Position numbers and translations under genes: made by a program. 64,000 nucleotides of DNA from Hyalella azteca (taxonomy: Eukaryota > Arthropoda > Malacostraca > Amphipoda > Hyalellidae), in the NCBI RefSeq assembly GCF_000764305.2, contig NW_025939280.1, forward strand, positions 62,001 through 126,000, read 5' to 3'. Under the pieces are notes generated by a model. That model made no database searches, was not told the origin of the DNA, and worked only from the letters and a program-made list of their open reading frames with translations. Shown piece by piece: positions 43,358 to 52,721 of the stretch (position 1 is its first letter; every line of letters starts with the position of its first letter).

Positions 43358-43562
43358 TTTTTAGCGCATTTTCTCATTTATGAAAAAAATGTGCCTATTG
43401 TGCTCGCCATGTCCGTCTGTCCGTTTGTGCGTCTGTCCGTCTATCTATCCGTCCGTGACTTTACGTTTTCGTCGACGAGAAAATGCGCTCTCTGTCACTC
43501 AATGCAGTGAGTACTGAGTTATATTTTTTTCGATAAATGAGAAAATGCGATAAATGAGAAAA
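43358..43562 (-). mobile_element. MITE family B copy (second of an inverted pair)
   Basis: Starts TTTTTAGCGCATTTTCTCAT, has CGCCATGTCCGTCTGTCCGT repeats and GTTTTCGTCGACGAGAAAAT, then CACTCAATGCAGTGAGTACT, followed by two extra GATAAATGAGAAAAT end pieces. With the first copy it forms an imperfect large palindrome. Confidence 0.8.
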
Positions 43563-43653
43563 TTCTCGACAAGATTGGGTGCTCTTTTCAGAACGTTGGC
43601 TCTATTGAGATTTTCGTGTCCAAATCCACTGATGTTTAAGAAAGTTAACTCAA

Positions 43654-43834
43654 CACTCAAAGAAGTAAATGAGACTTTTTCTAAATAGTGATGCACATTT
43701 TGCTTCTATGTGGGTCAACATGACCCAGTTTGGCCCGGCAAGAGGACGTACCAATGCTACATCAGCCCTCTGCTTGTGTGGGTAAGAAATCGCGTCACTA
43801 TTTAGACAATATGACATTTTTGTATCATTGAGTG
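43654..43834 (-). mobile_element. MITE family A, full-length copy
   Basis: Left end CACTCAAAGAAGTAAATGAG; reversed core GTGGGTCAACATGACCCAGT with a perfect GGTCA-ACA-TGACC (43713-43725); right end CACTATTTAGACAATATGAC then CATTGAGTG. Confidence 0.85.
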
Positions 43835-43976
43835 TATTTTTTAGGTTTAGACACTTGCCTGTACATTGGCGGGACAGGTCACGCTGTAAAATAACTACTG
43901 TCGTTGTAGAAGTTAGCCGCAAGTTATACGGTAAGGAAGGGGAGACCAGTAACTGAAGTGCCGCTCTTCGCTACAG

Positions 43977-44121
43977 CATTGCTGTGTACATGCAGTGCTG
44001 TGTACATGCAGTGCTGTGTACGCGCAGTGCTGTGTACATGCAGTGCTGTGTACATGCAGTGCTGTGTACATGCAGTGCTGTGTACATGCAGTGCTGTGTA
44101 CATGCAGTGTTGTGTACATTT
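43977..44121. repeat. 16-bp minisatellite, about nine copies
   Basis: Unit TGCTGTGTACATGCAG. Because 16 is not a multiple of 3, all frames cycle through the same 16-residue pattern and all stay open (YMQCCVHAVLCTCSAV), which explains the overlapping frames of 60-127 codons on both strands. Confidence 0.95.
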
Positions 44122-44689
44122 CTTTTTTATGTGTATTTCGCTCGATGTACTGCAAATCTTTTCTCCATCCATACGCGCATTGTATAGTTATATGAGTGTT
44201 ATACCGTCACATATCTTATCATTTCATTCATACTACTATGATCTGTCTGCTACTGCAAGCATATTGTTTGTCTACATTTTGTGCTATTTTTTATCAAAAT
44301 GTATTTCTACCGAATGCGTGCATCGGTACTCCAACCAATGATTTACTTCCCATGGATACTAATTTTTTCTCTATGTTCTACTTCTTCGTATTGGTTTAGC
44401 TATTGAAACGGTCATGATCTGTATGTTGTTTCCCTCTATACTCTGCATTTTTATACAAGATGGTTTTCATACAATTGTATTTTAATTACATTGAATAGTC
44501 TCTTAGAAAAATTTATTATGCTGAGGAGTACAGTCACTAAATAAAAATGAAACCGAAGCCTTCATTGATCCCAAAAATTAAACCAAAGATTGAAAGGCCC
44601 ACTATTCAACATTTACAATAAGTGACGGATAAAATTAAGACTAAAGCAACTATGATAAAAAACATACTGATGCAAAAATACCACGGAAA
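44122..44689. other. AT-rich non-coding stretch
   Basis: Nothing recognised beyond frames running out of the 16-bp array. Confidence 0.5.
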
Positions 44690-45089
44690 CGGGCCCTACG
44701 GCAATTGCCACGGAAACGCTGCACGGTATTTGCAACAGAAACGCAGCACAGTAGATGTCAAAGGAATACGGCACGGTAATTGCCATACGAATACGGCACG
44801 GTAATTGCCACAGGAACGCAGCACGGTAATTGCCACAGGAATGTAGCACGGTGATTGCCATACGAATACGGCACGGTAATTGCCACAGGTATGCGGCACG
44901 GTAATTTCCACAGAAATGCGGCACGGTAATTGCCACAGGAACGCAGCACAGTAATTGCCACAGGAACGTAGCACGGTAATTGCCACAGGAACGCGGCACG
45001 GTAATTGCCACGGGAACGCAGCACGGTAATTGCCACGGGAACGCAGCACGGTAATTGCCACAGGAACGCAGCACGGTAATTGCCACAGG

Positions 45090-45126
45090 TGTCTCTTATA
45101 CACATCTAGATGTGTATAAGAGACAG
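45090..45126. other. Tn5/Nextera mosaic-end palindrome (library artefact)
   Basis: Head-to-head mosaic ends lacking the first C of the left copy. Left edge of the chimeric insert. Confidence 0.95.
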
Positions 45127-45205
45127 CTGCTTGTACACAGCACTGCATGTACACAGCACTGCATGTACACAGCACTGCATGTACACAGCACTGAATGTAC
45201 ACAGC
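45127..45205 (-). repeat. Misplaced inverted piece of the 16-bp minisatellite
   Basis: Five copies of CTGCATGTACACAGCA, the reverse complement of the array at 43977-44121. It lies exactly between two adapter palindromes inside an unrelated 25-bp array, so it is a library or assembly chimera and not a genomic insertion. Confidence 0.9.
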
Positions 45206-45243
45206 CTGTCTCTTATACACATCTAGATGTGTATAAGAGACAG
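45206..45243. other. Tn5/Nextera mosaic-end palindrome (library artefact)
   Basis: Complete head-to-head 19-bp mosaic ends; right edge of the chimeric insert. Confidence 0.95.
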
Positions 45244-45379
45244 CAGCACGGTAATTGCCACGGGAACACTGCACGGTAATTGCCACGGGAACGCAGCACG
45301 GTAATTGCCACGGGAACGCAGCACGGTAATTGCCACAGGAACGCAGCACGGTAATTGCCGCAGGAATGTTTTCATTCAC

Positions 45380-45509
45380 AACTCCATTGCGTGCGACTCT
45401 GATGGAAATTCCAGGCTTTGTGTTGCCGCGGACCTGCAATTGCTCGACTCTGCGTATAATTTCCCGGGCCTGACGATCAAAGTACGGCGCGACAGTGAAG
45501 TCAGAACGG
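45380..45509 (-). other. Weak candidate exon beside the 25-bp array
   Basis: On the minus strand TGTTGTTATTATGGCAG (acceptor-like) is followed by an open phase starting SDFTVAPYFDRQAREIIRRV; a possible donor is GTT|GTGAAT. The GC content is near 50 percent. A different minus frame opens with an ATG overlapping the acceptor (MAAVLTSLSRRTLIVRPGKL), and the plus strand is also open from 45305 to 45565. With three plausible frames and no recognised family, the coding frame is unresolved. Confidence 0.25.
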
Positions 45510-45589
45510 CTGCCATAATAACAACAGTCGACCTTCTTACAGCCTTCAGCTATGAAGTGGAATAGTTGAATTTAAAGTTTAGATATATA

Positions 45590-45890
45590 GGAGATTGAAA
45601 TTAATGTCACATCAACAACATTTACCCTTCACGGAGCCTTCAGCTCTGAGGCCGAATAATTGAATTTGAAGTTTCGTTATTTACGACATTGAAATTTACG
45701 TTAAATCTAAAGTCAAATAATTAAACTTGAAGTTTACGTATAGAAAATTTCGATACTTCATCATTGAGTAATCTAAGACCAGTAAGTAAAATACCGCGCT
45801 AGTGTCGAACAATGAAATTTGGATTTCGGTATTTTTGAAATTTGGAATTTGTAGTAAATCGATAATTTTTCATCACTGAGACCTGAAAGA
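45590..45890. repeat. Degenerate repeats around TTGAA(A)TTTGAAGTTT
   Basis: Diverged units with AATAATTGAATTTGAAGTTT, CATTGAAATTTACG and similar blocks, period roughly 70-75 bp. Confidence 0.45.
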
Positions 45891-46242
45891 CCTGAAAGTG
45901 ATTAAATTATGGCTTCATCTGGTCAGAGCAAAATCTTCGGATGAGAACAAAAACTTTGGTTTAGAGTTCATGGCACACAAATTTAAACATTTATTCATAG
46001 TAGACTCGCTAGAAGAATATTGAGTACTGGACATGCGAGATATCAGTGATTGGTAATGAAATCCAATACCAATGTAGTGATGTGTTCAAAGGCGTCTCTT
46101 AATTGGCGCACTGGATTACCGCAGATGAGTTGCCAATCATTCGTGATCGAAGATGCCAATACCGCATGCGCAGACATTGCCATCGCATATTGTTCTACTC
46201 TTACAAGCGAGCGGTTCAAAAAGTATTCACTTTTCTTACGAA
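45891..46242. other. Non-coding stretch
   Basis: No gene recognised; overlapping frames at 46043-46286 on both strands lack motifs. Confidence 0.45.
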
Positions 46243-46495
46243 ATGATTGGTATGTCATTTTAATTATTAAAATTATTGGTATGTGATTTTAATTATTAAA
46301 ATGATTGTTATGTCATTTTAGTTATCAAACTTATCGGTATGCCATTTTATCATTAAACTGATTGGTATCTCATTTTAATTATTAAAACGATTGGTATGTC
46401 ATTTTAATTATTCAAATGATTGGTATGTCATTTTAATTATTGGAATGATTGGTATGTCATTTTATTTATTAAAATGATTGGTATGTCATTTTACC
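46243..46495. repeat. 29-bp minisatellite, about nine copies
   Basis: Unit GATTGGTATGTCATTTTAAT plus TATTAAAAT, period 29, with one shortened copy. Confidence 0.9.
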
Positions 46496-46499
46496 TTTC

Positions 46500-46680
46500 A
46501 CATTGACAAGTAGCACTGGCAATGGTAAGTAGTAGCAGACATGGCACGTAGTACTAGCATAGACAAGTATTATGATTAGAAAGTAATAGCAGGCAGTTGT
46601 AGGCACCCCACGGCAAGTAGTATAAGTAGCAGCAAGTAGTATAATGCAGCTACGGCGAGCTTCAGTAGCAAATTCAAGTT
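46500..46680. repeat. AAGTAGTA/AGCA-type short repeats
   Basis: Irregular reiteration of GTAGTA, GGCAAGTAGTA and TAGCAG motifs. Confidence 0.5.
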
Positions 46681-46754
46681 ACCGATACACCAAGAATTTT
46701 AGAGTGAGCAAGGGTTTGTACAAAGCTGGCTAGCGTGTCACCCTCGCCCTCTCT

Positions 46755-47290
46755 TCCCTCTCAATGAGGGTTAATTAAGCGTCAGCCTCTTTAAATGGAC
46801 ATTCACTGCCCTCTTCACCCTCTGAATGAAGGTTAATTAAAAGGGTAGCTATTTAAACGGACATTCATTTTACCTTCTAATGAGGGCTAAATAAGTGTCT
46901 GACTCTTTAAACAGAAATTCACTGTACTTTAGTTCGGGCTAAATAAGTGTCTAACTCTTAAACAGAAATTCACTGTATTTTTAGTTCGGGCTAAATAATT
47001 ATCTGCCTCTTTAAACAGAAATATACTCTGAAATTTTAGAAATTTTAGTTCGCCTTAGAAATTTAGTCACTTTAGAAATGTTAGTTAAGGCTAAATAAGT
47101 GTCTGCCTCTTTAAACGGACTTCATTGTACTTGTAACGTGGACTAAATGCCTCTTCTAATGGCTTTTCATAACTCTCTTCACCCCCTTTATGTGGGATAT
47201 AAGAGCGTATGGCTCTTTTAATTGAAATTTATTGTACTATCATATGAGGGTTAATTAAGCGTATCGCTCTTTAAATAAATTTCCACTAAT
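46755..47290. repeat. Degenerate ~54-62-bp repeats
   Basis: About nine diverged units share GAGGGTTAATTAAGCGTCTG / CTCTTTAAACGGACATTCAC blocks. The spacing of GGTTAATT/GGCTAAAT is 62, then 54 bases. Confidence 0.8.
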
Positions 47291-48288
47291 GTATTCTTTG
47301 AATGAGTGAGAATTAATGGAGCCAGTAGATGAAGATAAATAGCATTTAATGCGGTTGAAGTCCTATAATCTGGTCGCGATATCTCATATCATCTGATCAC
47401 GAGATCTCGATCAACTGAAAGTCTAGTCTTACTCTAATTTCAAGGCCAGGTCTCATGAAGGTCTAGACCTCATGAAGGCTTAGCAACCTCATCGACACCT
47501 GCATTGCAGACCTCATTACAGAAACTGTCCCTCCGGGAAAACTTTTCAAAGTTCCTTCACGTGGCATTTTCATTTCCCCCTCCAACCTGTCACCCATCAC
47601 ATTATCACCCACCAACTTTCCTCAAAAAATGCGACTCTTCAGTGAAGTTTTAACGAGCCTACAACGCCATCTACGGATCAAATTTTTTTAAACGGCGCAG
47701 TCCTTTTGCTGTGAATTTTCAGGTGCATTTGCGAAACTTCTCTGCTGTTGGTCATTTGAGAGCGGACATAAAGTCTATATAATATTGCTGTAACAATTAG
47801 TGAATTAACTTGTTAGTGAAATTATATATAAACAAAATATTATTATGATTATTATATAAATTGGTACAATTTAATATGATCATTAAATAGCGCTCATGTC
47901 GCTATCAGCTCCAAAACATATACTTTAATCAGGATGACGGGTATGAATTCTCGGGTAAATATTTGAAAGAGAAGAATGTAAATAATAAGATCAATAAATC
48001 ATAGATCTCTGCTTTACTTTCGTTTACTTAATATTCTATAAATTTCTCTTCCCTAGTAAAGGAATCGGAAATTAATATGTATACAGATATATATGCACAC
48101 GCACGTATGTTGAAATTATAAGATAAGCTCGAGTGCGTGCAGTCTAACTCAACTTTCCCGACCTCTCAAATCGTCCACAATAATTTTTTCATCATTGAAA
48201 TTGGGAAGGCATATTTAAGGTAGAAAAGCAAATTCAGTAAATTAAAAGTAATACTTTCACGAACCAAGAAAAAAAAGTACTCTCTGAA
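47291..48288. other. AT-rich non-coding stretch
   Basis: Nothing recognised. Confidence 0.5.
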
Positions 48289-48543
48289 ATGTTTCCGATT
48301 AGCCGAAAACTTTCACTGCTTTTTCTCGCTATCGAACAAAGTCAATTGACCGAAGTCCCTCACAGCTCATTTGTCTTTGACCTGACAAGGGAACTGGACT
48401 GTTTTTTCGGGCTCCTGCGTGGCAGAGTATTTTGTTACGGCATCCTCGACGTGGACGAAGGAACCCGAAAATACCAGAAAAAATTTTCCTTACCTTATGT
48501 TTTCCAGATCAGTTCCCTTCTAATTTTGATTGGCGAGTTTTGA
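48289..48543 (+). other. Unrecognised 84-codon open reading frame
   Basis: ATG-to-TGA frame of 84 codons whose central part (48340-48480) is GC-richer than the flanks. The protein would start MFPISRKLSLLFLAIEQSQL, weakly hydrophobic, with an acidic LDVDEGTRKY segment. No signal, domain or relative is recognised and no promoter is visible. At this length chance cannot be excluded. Confidence 0.2.
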
Positions 48544-49210
48544 CTTGCGCTTCTCCGAATAGGTTTATTTCCTGAGCAGATAAAATTGATACATGAATTA
48601 CATCTACAATTACGATATTGTATCGCTTGCTTGTCTTGCAAAAATTATTCAATTTCAACGATAAAGAAGAAATCAAATTTTTCACAGTATTCCGAGTTAT
48701 AAGCTCTTCTTCAATTCTAGGAAATGAACTAAAATTTTTCGATATTACTTTTTGGTATCTCTAAGCTACAGTCCTCCTAGCATCGAATGTTAAGAAAGCG
48801 AGACAAAAATTCCGAATTGAATTTTGTGAGACGAGCCTTAAGCCAACACAACCGTACGCGACTTATCCTCTAAACACGGCAGTTTAAAAGTTTCCGTCGA
48901 AATGAATTTCGCCGGAAATCGAATTCGGGGTTTCGTCAATCGAAGGAAATCCGCTTGCCAGCGTCGATTGGCAAGTTCGCAGAGCTCTTCTTCAAAAGCC
49001 TTTAATTTAATTTACAAAAGTTAACTTAAGCACCGAGAAGAGGAAGTTTTCCAATGAGTGTAACATTGAGTCGCTCGGCACCACATTCAATAATGTTAAT
49101 TGCGGTCCGCTATGTGGTGACATAATATGCTCGACGTTGCCTGGCATGAATCTCTATCATATCATTGATATATTCGCCGAAGAACTCTAAAACAACTTTC
49201 TTGCATTTAC
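48544..49210. other. Non-coding stretch
   Basis: Nothing recognised. Confidence 0.5.
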
Positions 49211-49211
49211 G

Positions 49212-49365
49212 TGACGCAGCACTCTTATATATGCTTGACATAGCACGCTTACATATGCTAGACATAGTACTCTTATATATGCTTGACATAGCTCGCTTAC
49301 ATATGTTTGACATAGCACTCTTATATATGCTTGACATAGCTCGCTTAAATATGGTTGGCATAGCA
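49212..49365. repeat. 24-bp minisatellite, six to seven copies
   Basis: Unit ATATGCTTGACATAGCACGC plus TTAC, alternating CTCTTATAT and CGCTTACAT variants, so a 48-bp higher-order period is visible. Frames on both strands are open because 24 is a multiple of 3. Confidence 0.9.
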
Positions 49366-49440
49366 TTTTTATTTGTCCTTGGTGTACAATCGATGGAACT
49401 CTTTTTACATTTAATATTCTATCTCAGTGTTAAATTTTAA

Positions 49441-50260
49441 ACGTTACACTGTACCTTTTAATTACATATAAATTATATATAAATATATAGATTAATATCA
49501 CAGCCAACTATTTTAAGAAATCAAAGATGAGCTTAATGAGTTTGGATTCAACTAATTTGGTGTGAATGCAAATGAATTAGGATATACAGGTTGAAGGAAG
49601 AAATGCTTTCCCAGTGTTTAGTGGTATCGTATTTTTAGTGTATCACACGAGGCTAGTATCACCACTGACTGATACTACCACTAATGGTACGTGAAGGTCT
49701 TTATGGTGACATGGAACCGCTGTCCTGGGGAAAGAACAACTTGTTGCTAGACATTTATACTCAACAAAAAATGTCCACTGTCAAACATAGGGTAATAAGG
49801 CAACTATTTATCAAAGTTGCATTCGCCACACTCCTGGTCCTACCGTAAATATGAAGTATGAAGAAATATAAATAAAGAATACGTAGGTATAACAAATTCG
49901 ATTAATAGCTTTAAATCCGGAAACTCCTAGTAAATTCGCCCTATTTTTATTGAAAACATGATATGATGAATGATACGTTTTTGATGGTCAAATGATGATT
50001 CCACTTGGCGTTTTTTTTGCATTTAAAATCTCAGCCTAATTTTAGACAGAGATTGAACTATTCTCACCTGCATCGCATAGGCGAAATTTTGTTGTCCAAA
50101 TTTCCCTGAGAAGAAATTTGCCTTAAAACTTTGCGACACTACAGGGTTTCTACGCGTAGTTATTGTGGCGAGCTCTTAACTGATGTCTGGGGCTGGCTGT
50201 CCCTAAAGAAGCTTTTAGCGCTTGCATTTGTGAGATCTCCGATACGCGACGAGCGACTGG
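49441..50260. other. AT-rich non-coding stretch
   Basis: Nothing recognised apart from small CACTACTGA-type repeats near 49660. Confidence 0.45.
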
Positions 50261-50269
50261 GTAGTGAGT

Positions 50270-50600
50270 GAGCCTTCTCCCTTTATGGGAAAAGTGCAAG
50301 TGCAGGTAAAGACAATAACGATTTTTCCTTTATGCAAAAAGTGCGAGTGTGCTGAAGTGAGAAAGAGTTTCTTTCTTTATGGGAAAAGTACAAGTGCAGA
50401 TAAAGACAAAAACTGTTTCTTCGTTTGTGCATAAAGTGCGTGTGTACTTGAAGTGAAAAAAGATTTCTTCCGTTATTTCTAAAGGTGCCTGTTTAGGTGA
50501 AGTTTTTTTTCATTTAGGCACAAAGTACAAATGTAGCTAAATTGAAAAACGGTTTCATCCTTCAAGCGCAAAGTACATGTGTAGGTAAATATTTAAATGA
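50270..50600. repeat. Degenerate ~52-bp repeats
   Basis: Units share CTTTATGGGAAAAGTGCAAG and TGCAGGTAAAGACAATAAC-type blocks; five to six copies, increasingly diverged to the right. Confidence 0.8.
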
Positions 50601-50735
50601 AATTTCGCCCACAAATCTGAACCACGGCACTGGTAAACCTTTGGCAGATACATGCTATTCTAAAGAAATGAGCAAAAATTTCAGTATCCAGAATTAATCT
50701 GAAACAATTCATACAAGAATGAGATCTGGAAAATG

Positions 50736-50903
50736 CAGTCAGAAGAATGAATTGATCAGATTGTCCTTATATTAACACACTGTCTGTTTGTAGCATTGAT
50801 AGGCCTAGTTGTTGGACAAAACTATGTCAGGATGACCCACACAAGGGTAAGAGTAAACAATTGCATCGCTATTCGGACAAAGAATTACGCATTTCTTTGA
50901 GTG
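50736..50903 (+). mobile_element. MITE family A, full-length copy
   Basis: Left end CAGTCAGAAGAATGAATTGA then CAGATTGTCC; core GGACAAAACTATGTCAGGAT then GACCCACAC; right end CGGACAAAGAATTACGCATT then TCTTTGAGTG. Confidence 0.8.
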
Positions 50904-51044
50904 AGTGAGGGTAAGTCTTAGCTATCTAGTGCATTTTGATCGTCGGTCGTTGATCGAGTGAACGTATCACGCAATGTGGATTTGGCGGCATGGAGCAATT
51001 CTCTTAAATGAAGGCTCCTCGTGGAGACAGATAAGCTTCATCAG
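50904..51044. other. Short GC-richer spacer
   Basis: Nothing recognised between the MITE and the 71-bp array. Confidence 0.4.
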
Positions 51045-51310
51045 ACCGCCGTAACGGCGGCCCGGGCTTCAGGCTCTGTTATATGAAGCTGACTGCGCTA
51101 TAACGGGACTGCTATAGATTATGTCTGGCTGATCGCGCTTCGGGCTCTATTATATGAAGCTGACTGCGCTTTAACGGGACTGCTATAGATTATGTCTGGC
51201 TGATCGCGCTTCGGGCTCTATTATATGAAGCTGACTGCGCTTTAACGGGACTGCTATAGTTTACGTCAGGCGGCAGCTACTTCAGGCTCTATTACGTACA
51301 TGAAGCTGAA
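51045..51310. repeat. 71-bp minisatellite, about 3.5 copies
   Basis: Unit includes CTTCGGGCTCTATTATATGA, AGCTGACTGCGCTTTAACGG and GACTGCTATAGATTATGTCT, period 71. The two central copies are nearly identical and the outer ones are diverged. Confidence 0.93.
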
Positions 51311-52430
51311 TCACTTACTTTTCATTTGATATATTATTTTTAAACTTGGTGATAAAATTTAGAAAAGATTAAAGAAGAATCAGAACGAGAATGAACGGTT
51401 GAGGGAGATTTTTTCCAGTTTAAAATCTTTTCAATTTAATCTCAGTTGGCGTCAGTCATCACAAAGAGATTCCAGAGAAGGATTTTTTGAACTGTAAACG
51501 GACAGGGAAGTTGTTCAATATCCGCGCTCGAGTTCCTGGGGAAGAAAACTCAGGTATAAAGCGAAATGTTTTGTGCTTGCCGTGCTAACATCACACCAAC
51601 TTGTCCGAAAAGTGACCTGCAAAGTCTGCCTTTGAAACTCTGACTTTATTTAATTTCTTCTAACAGGTCGACTGAAGCATGAAAATAAATTTGCAGTGAT
51701 TTAAAAACAAGATGATAATTCGTTTGGATCATCTAATTTAAAATTTAATTTTAATGAGTAGCTGAAGCATGAAAGTAAATTTAAAGTGACCTAATACAGT
51801 GAGTAATTCGTTAGTGTCATTTACTATTCACAGTTAAGCTGATTACCGGAGATAAATTTTCAGTGAACTACCATCAGTTAATAATTAGTTACTTCATCAA
51901 TCTGTATGAAAATTGCAATTCTAGACCTGTATAAATAATACGGGTCATGAAGAAAAAATATTTTTGCCTAGATTTCAACTTTCATTGGTTGGTGATTTGG
52001 CATTACATCCGCATATTCAATTAACATTTTCATTTAATTTATTTGGAGCTCTGCGGCATAAATAATGGTTAGAAGAGAAAAAGTCATTTATCTGGTGTCA
52101 ACTACAATGCAGGTCCAATACATAACGAAAATTTATTTCATGAATTGTTACGGATAGAACTGTTATGCTTAGAATCCTCAGAAAACCTACCAATAGAGGC
52201 TAACAAGACTGACTTCTCATGAAATAAAAAAAAATTTCTACGCTATCTCAATTGTTATTCTGATGAATTTCCAATAGCTCAACGATATTTTCAACTGCAT
52301 AAAGAAATGCTGATTCATGGTGAGGATTGTCATCACGAAAATTCAACGGAAAAAGACTTGATCGCTTCATGAAATTCACTAAAAAAGGGTGAGATAGTAC
52401 GATCCGAAGAACGAGACCCAGAGTGATCTT
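51311..52430. other. AT-rich non-coding stretch
   Basis: Nothing recognised. A mildly repetitive AGCTGAAGCATGAAA(A/G)TAAAT unit occurs twice near 51670-51780. Confidence 0.45.
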
Positions 52431-52721
52431 TCATCGGTTGCGTGGAAAAGCTTCTTTCTGTTGGACCATTGAATGCTGGACGGAAATTGAAGAGATTCCT
52501 AGAGCGCCGAGAGCGAAAAGCATTTCGATTGTTGAATGACCAGGCAACTCAACGGCAGCCAAGCTCACAAAATTGTCGCTCCTGACTTCTGAGATTTGAG
52601 GGCAAGAGGGAAGGCGAGGAATGGTGAGGGGAGATGGAGGAAGGCGAGGGATGGTGAGGGGAGATGGAGGAAGGCGAGGGATGGTGAGGGAGCTGATCCG
52701 TTGGTCACGAAAAAATAACAT
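52431..52721 (-). other. Unrecognised 96-codon frame with three decapeptide repeats
   Basis: Minus-strand frame whose N-terminal third is LTIPRLPPSP repeated three times, encoded by the 30-bp repeat below. The rest (for example VSLAAVELPGHSTIEMLFAL) is GC-richer but matches nothing recognised. Without the repeat the frame would be short, so coding is doubtful. Confidence 0.2.
52605..52692. repeat. 30-bp minisatellite, three copies
   Basis: Unit GAGATGGAGGAAGGCGAGGG plus ATGGTGAGGG, purine-rich on the plus strand. Confidence 0.92.

Larger units (their letters stand above)
44690..45370. repeat. 25-bp minisatellite, about 23 copies, interrupted by adapter chimera
   Basis: Unit GCACGGTAATTGCCACAGGA plus ACGCA. 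Diverged at the left (44690-44900), nearly identical in the middle and right. The array is broken at 45090-45243 by two adapter palindromes and foreign sequence. The minus-strand frames of 115-247 codons are this repeat translated. Confidence 0.95.

Noticed and set aside
43913..44341. Cys-rich frames (CVHAVLCTCSAVYMQC) on both strands as cysteine-rich peptides
   Set aside because: A 16-bp tandem repeat without stops keeps every frame open; the cysteines come from TGT/TGC in the unit.
44613..45439. Minus-strand frames of 115-247 codons
   Set aside because: They are the 25-bp minisatellite, two contain the adapter peptide VSYTHLDVYKRQ, and they cross a chimeric junction.
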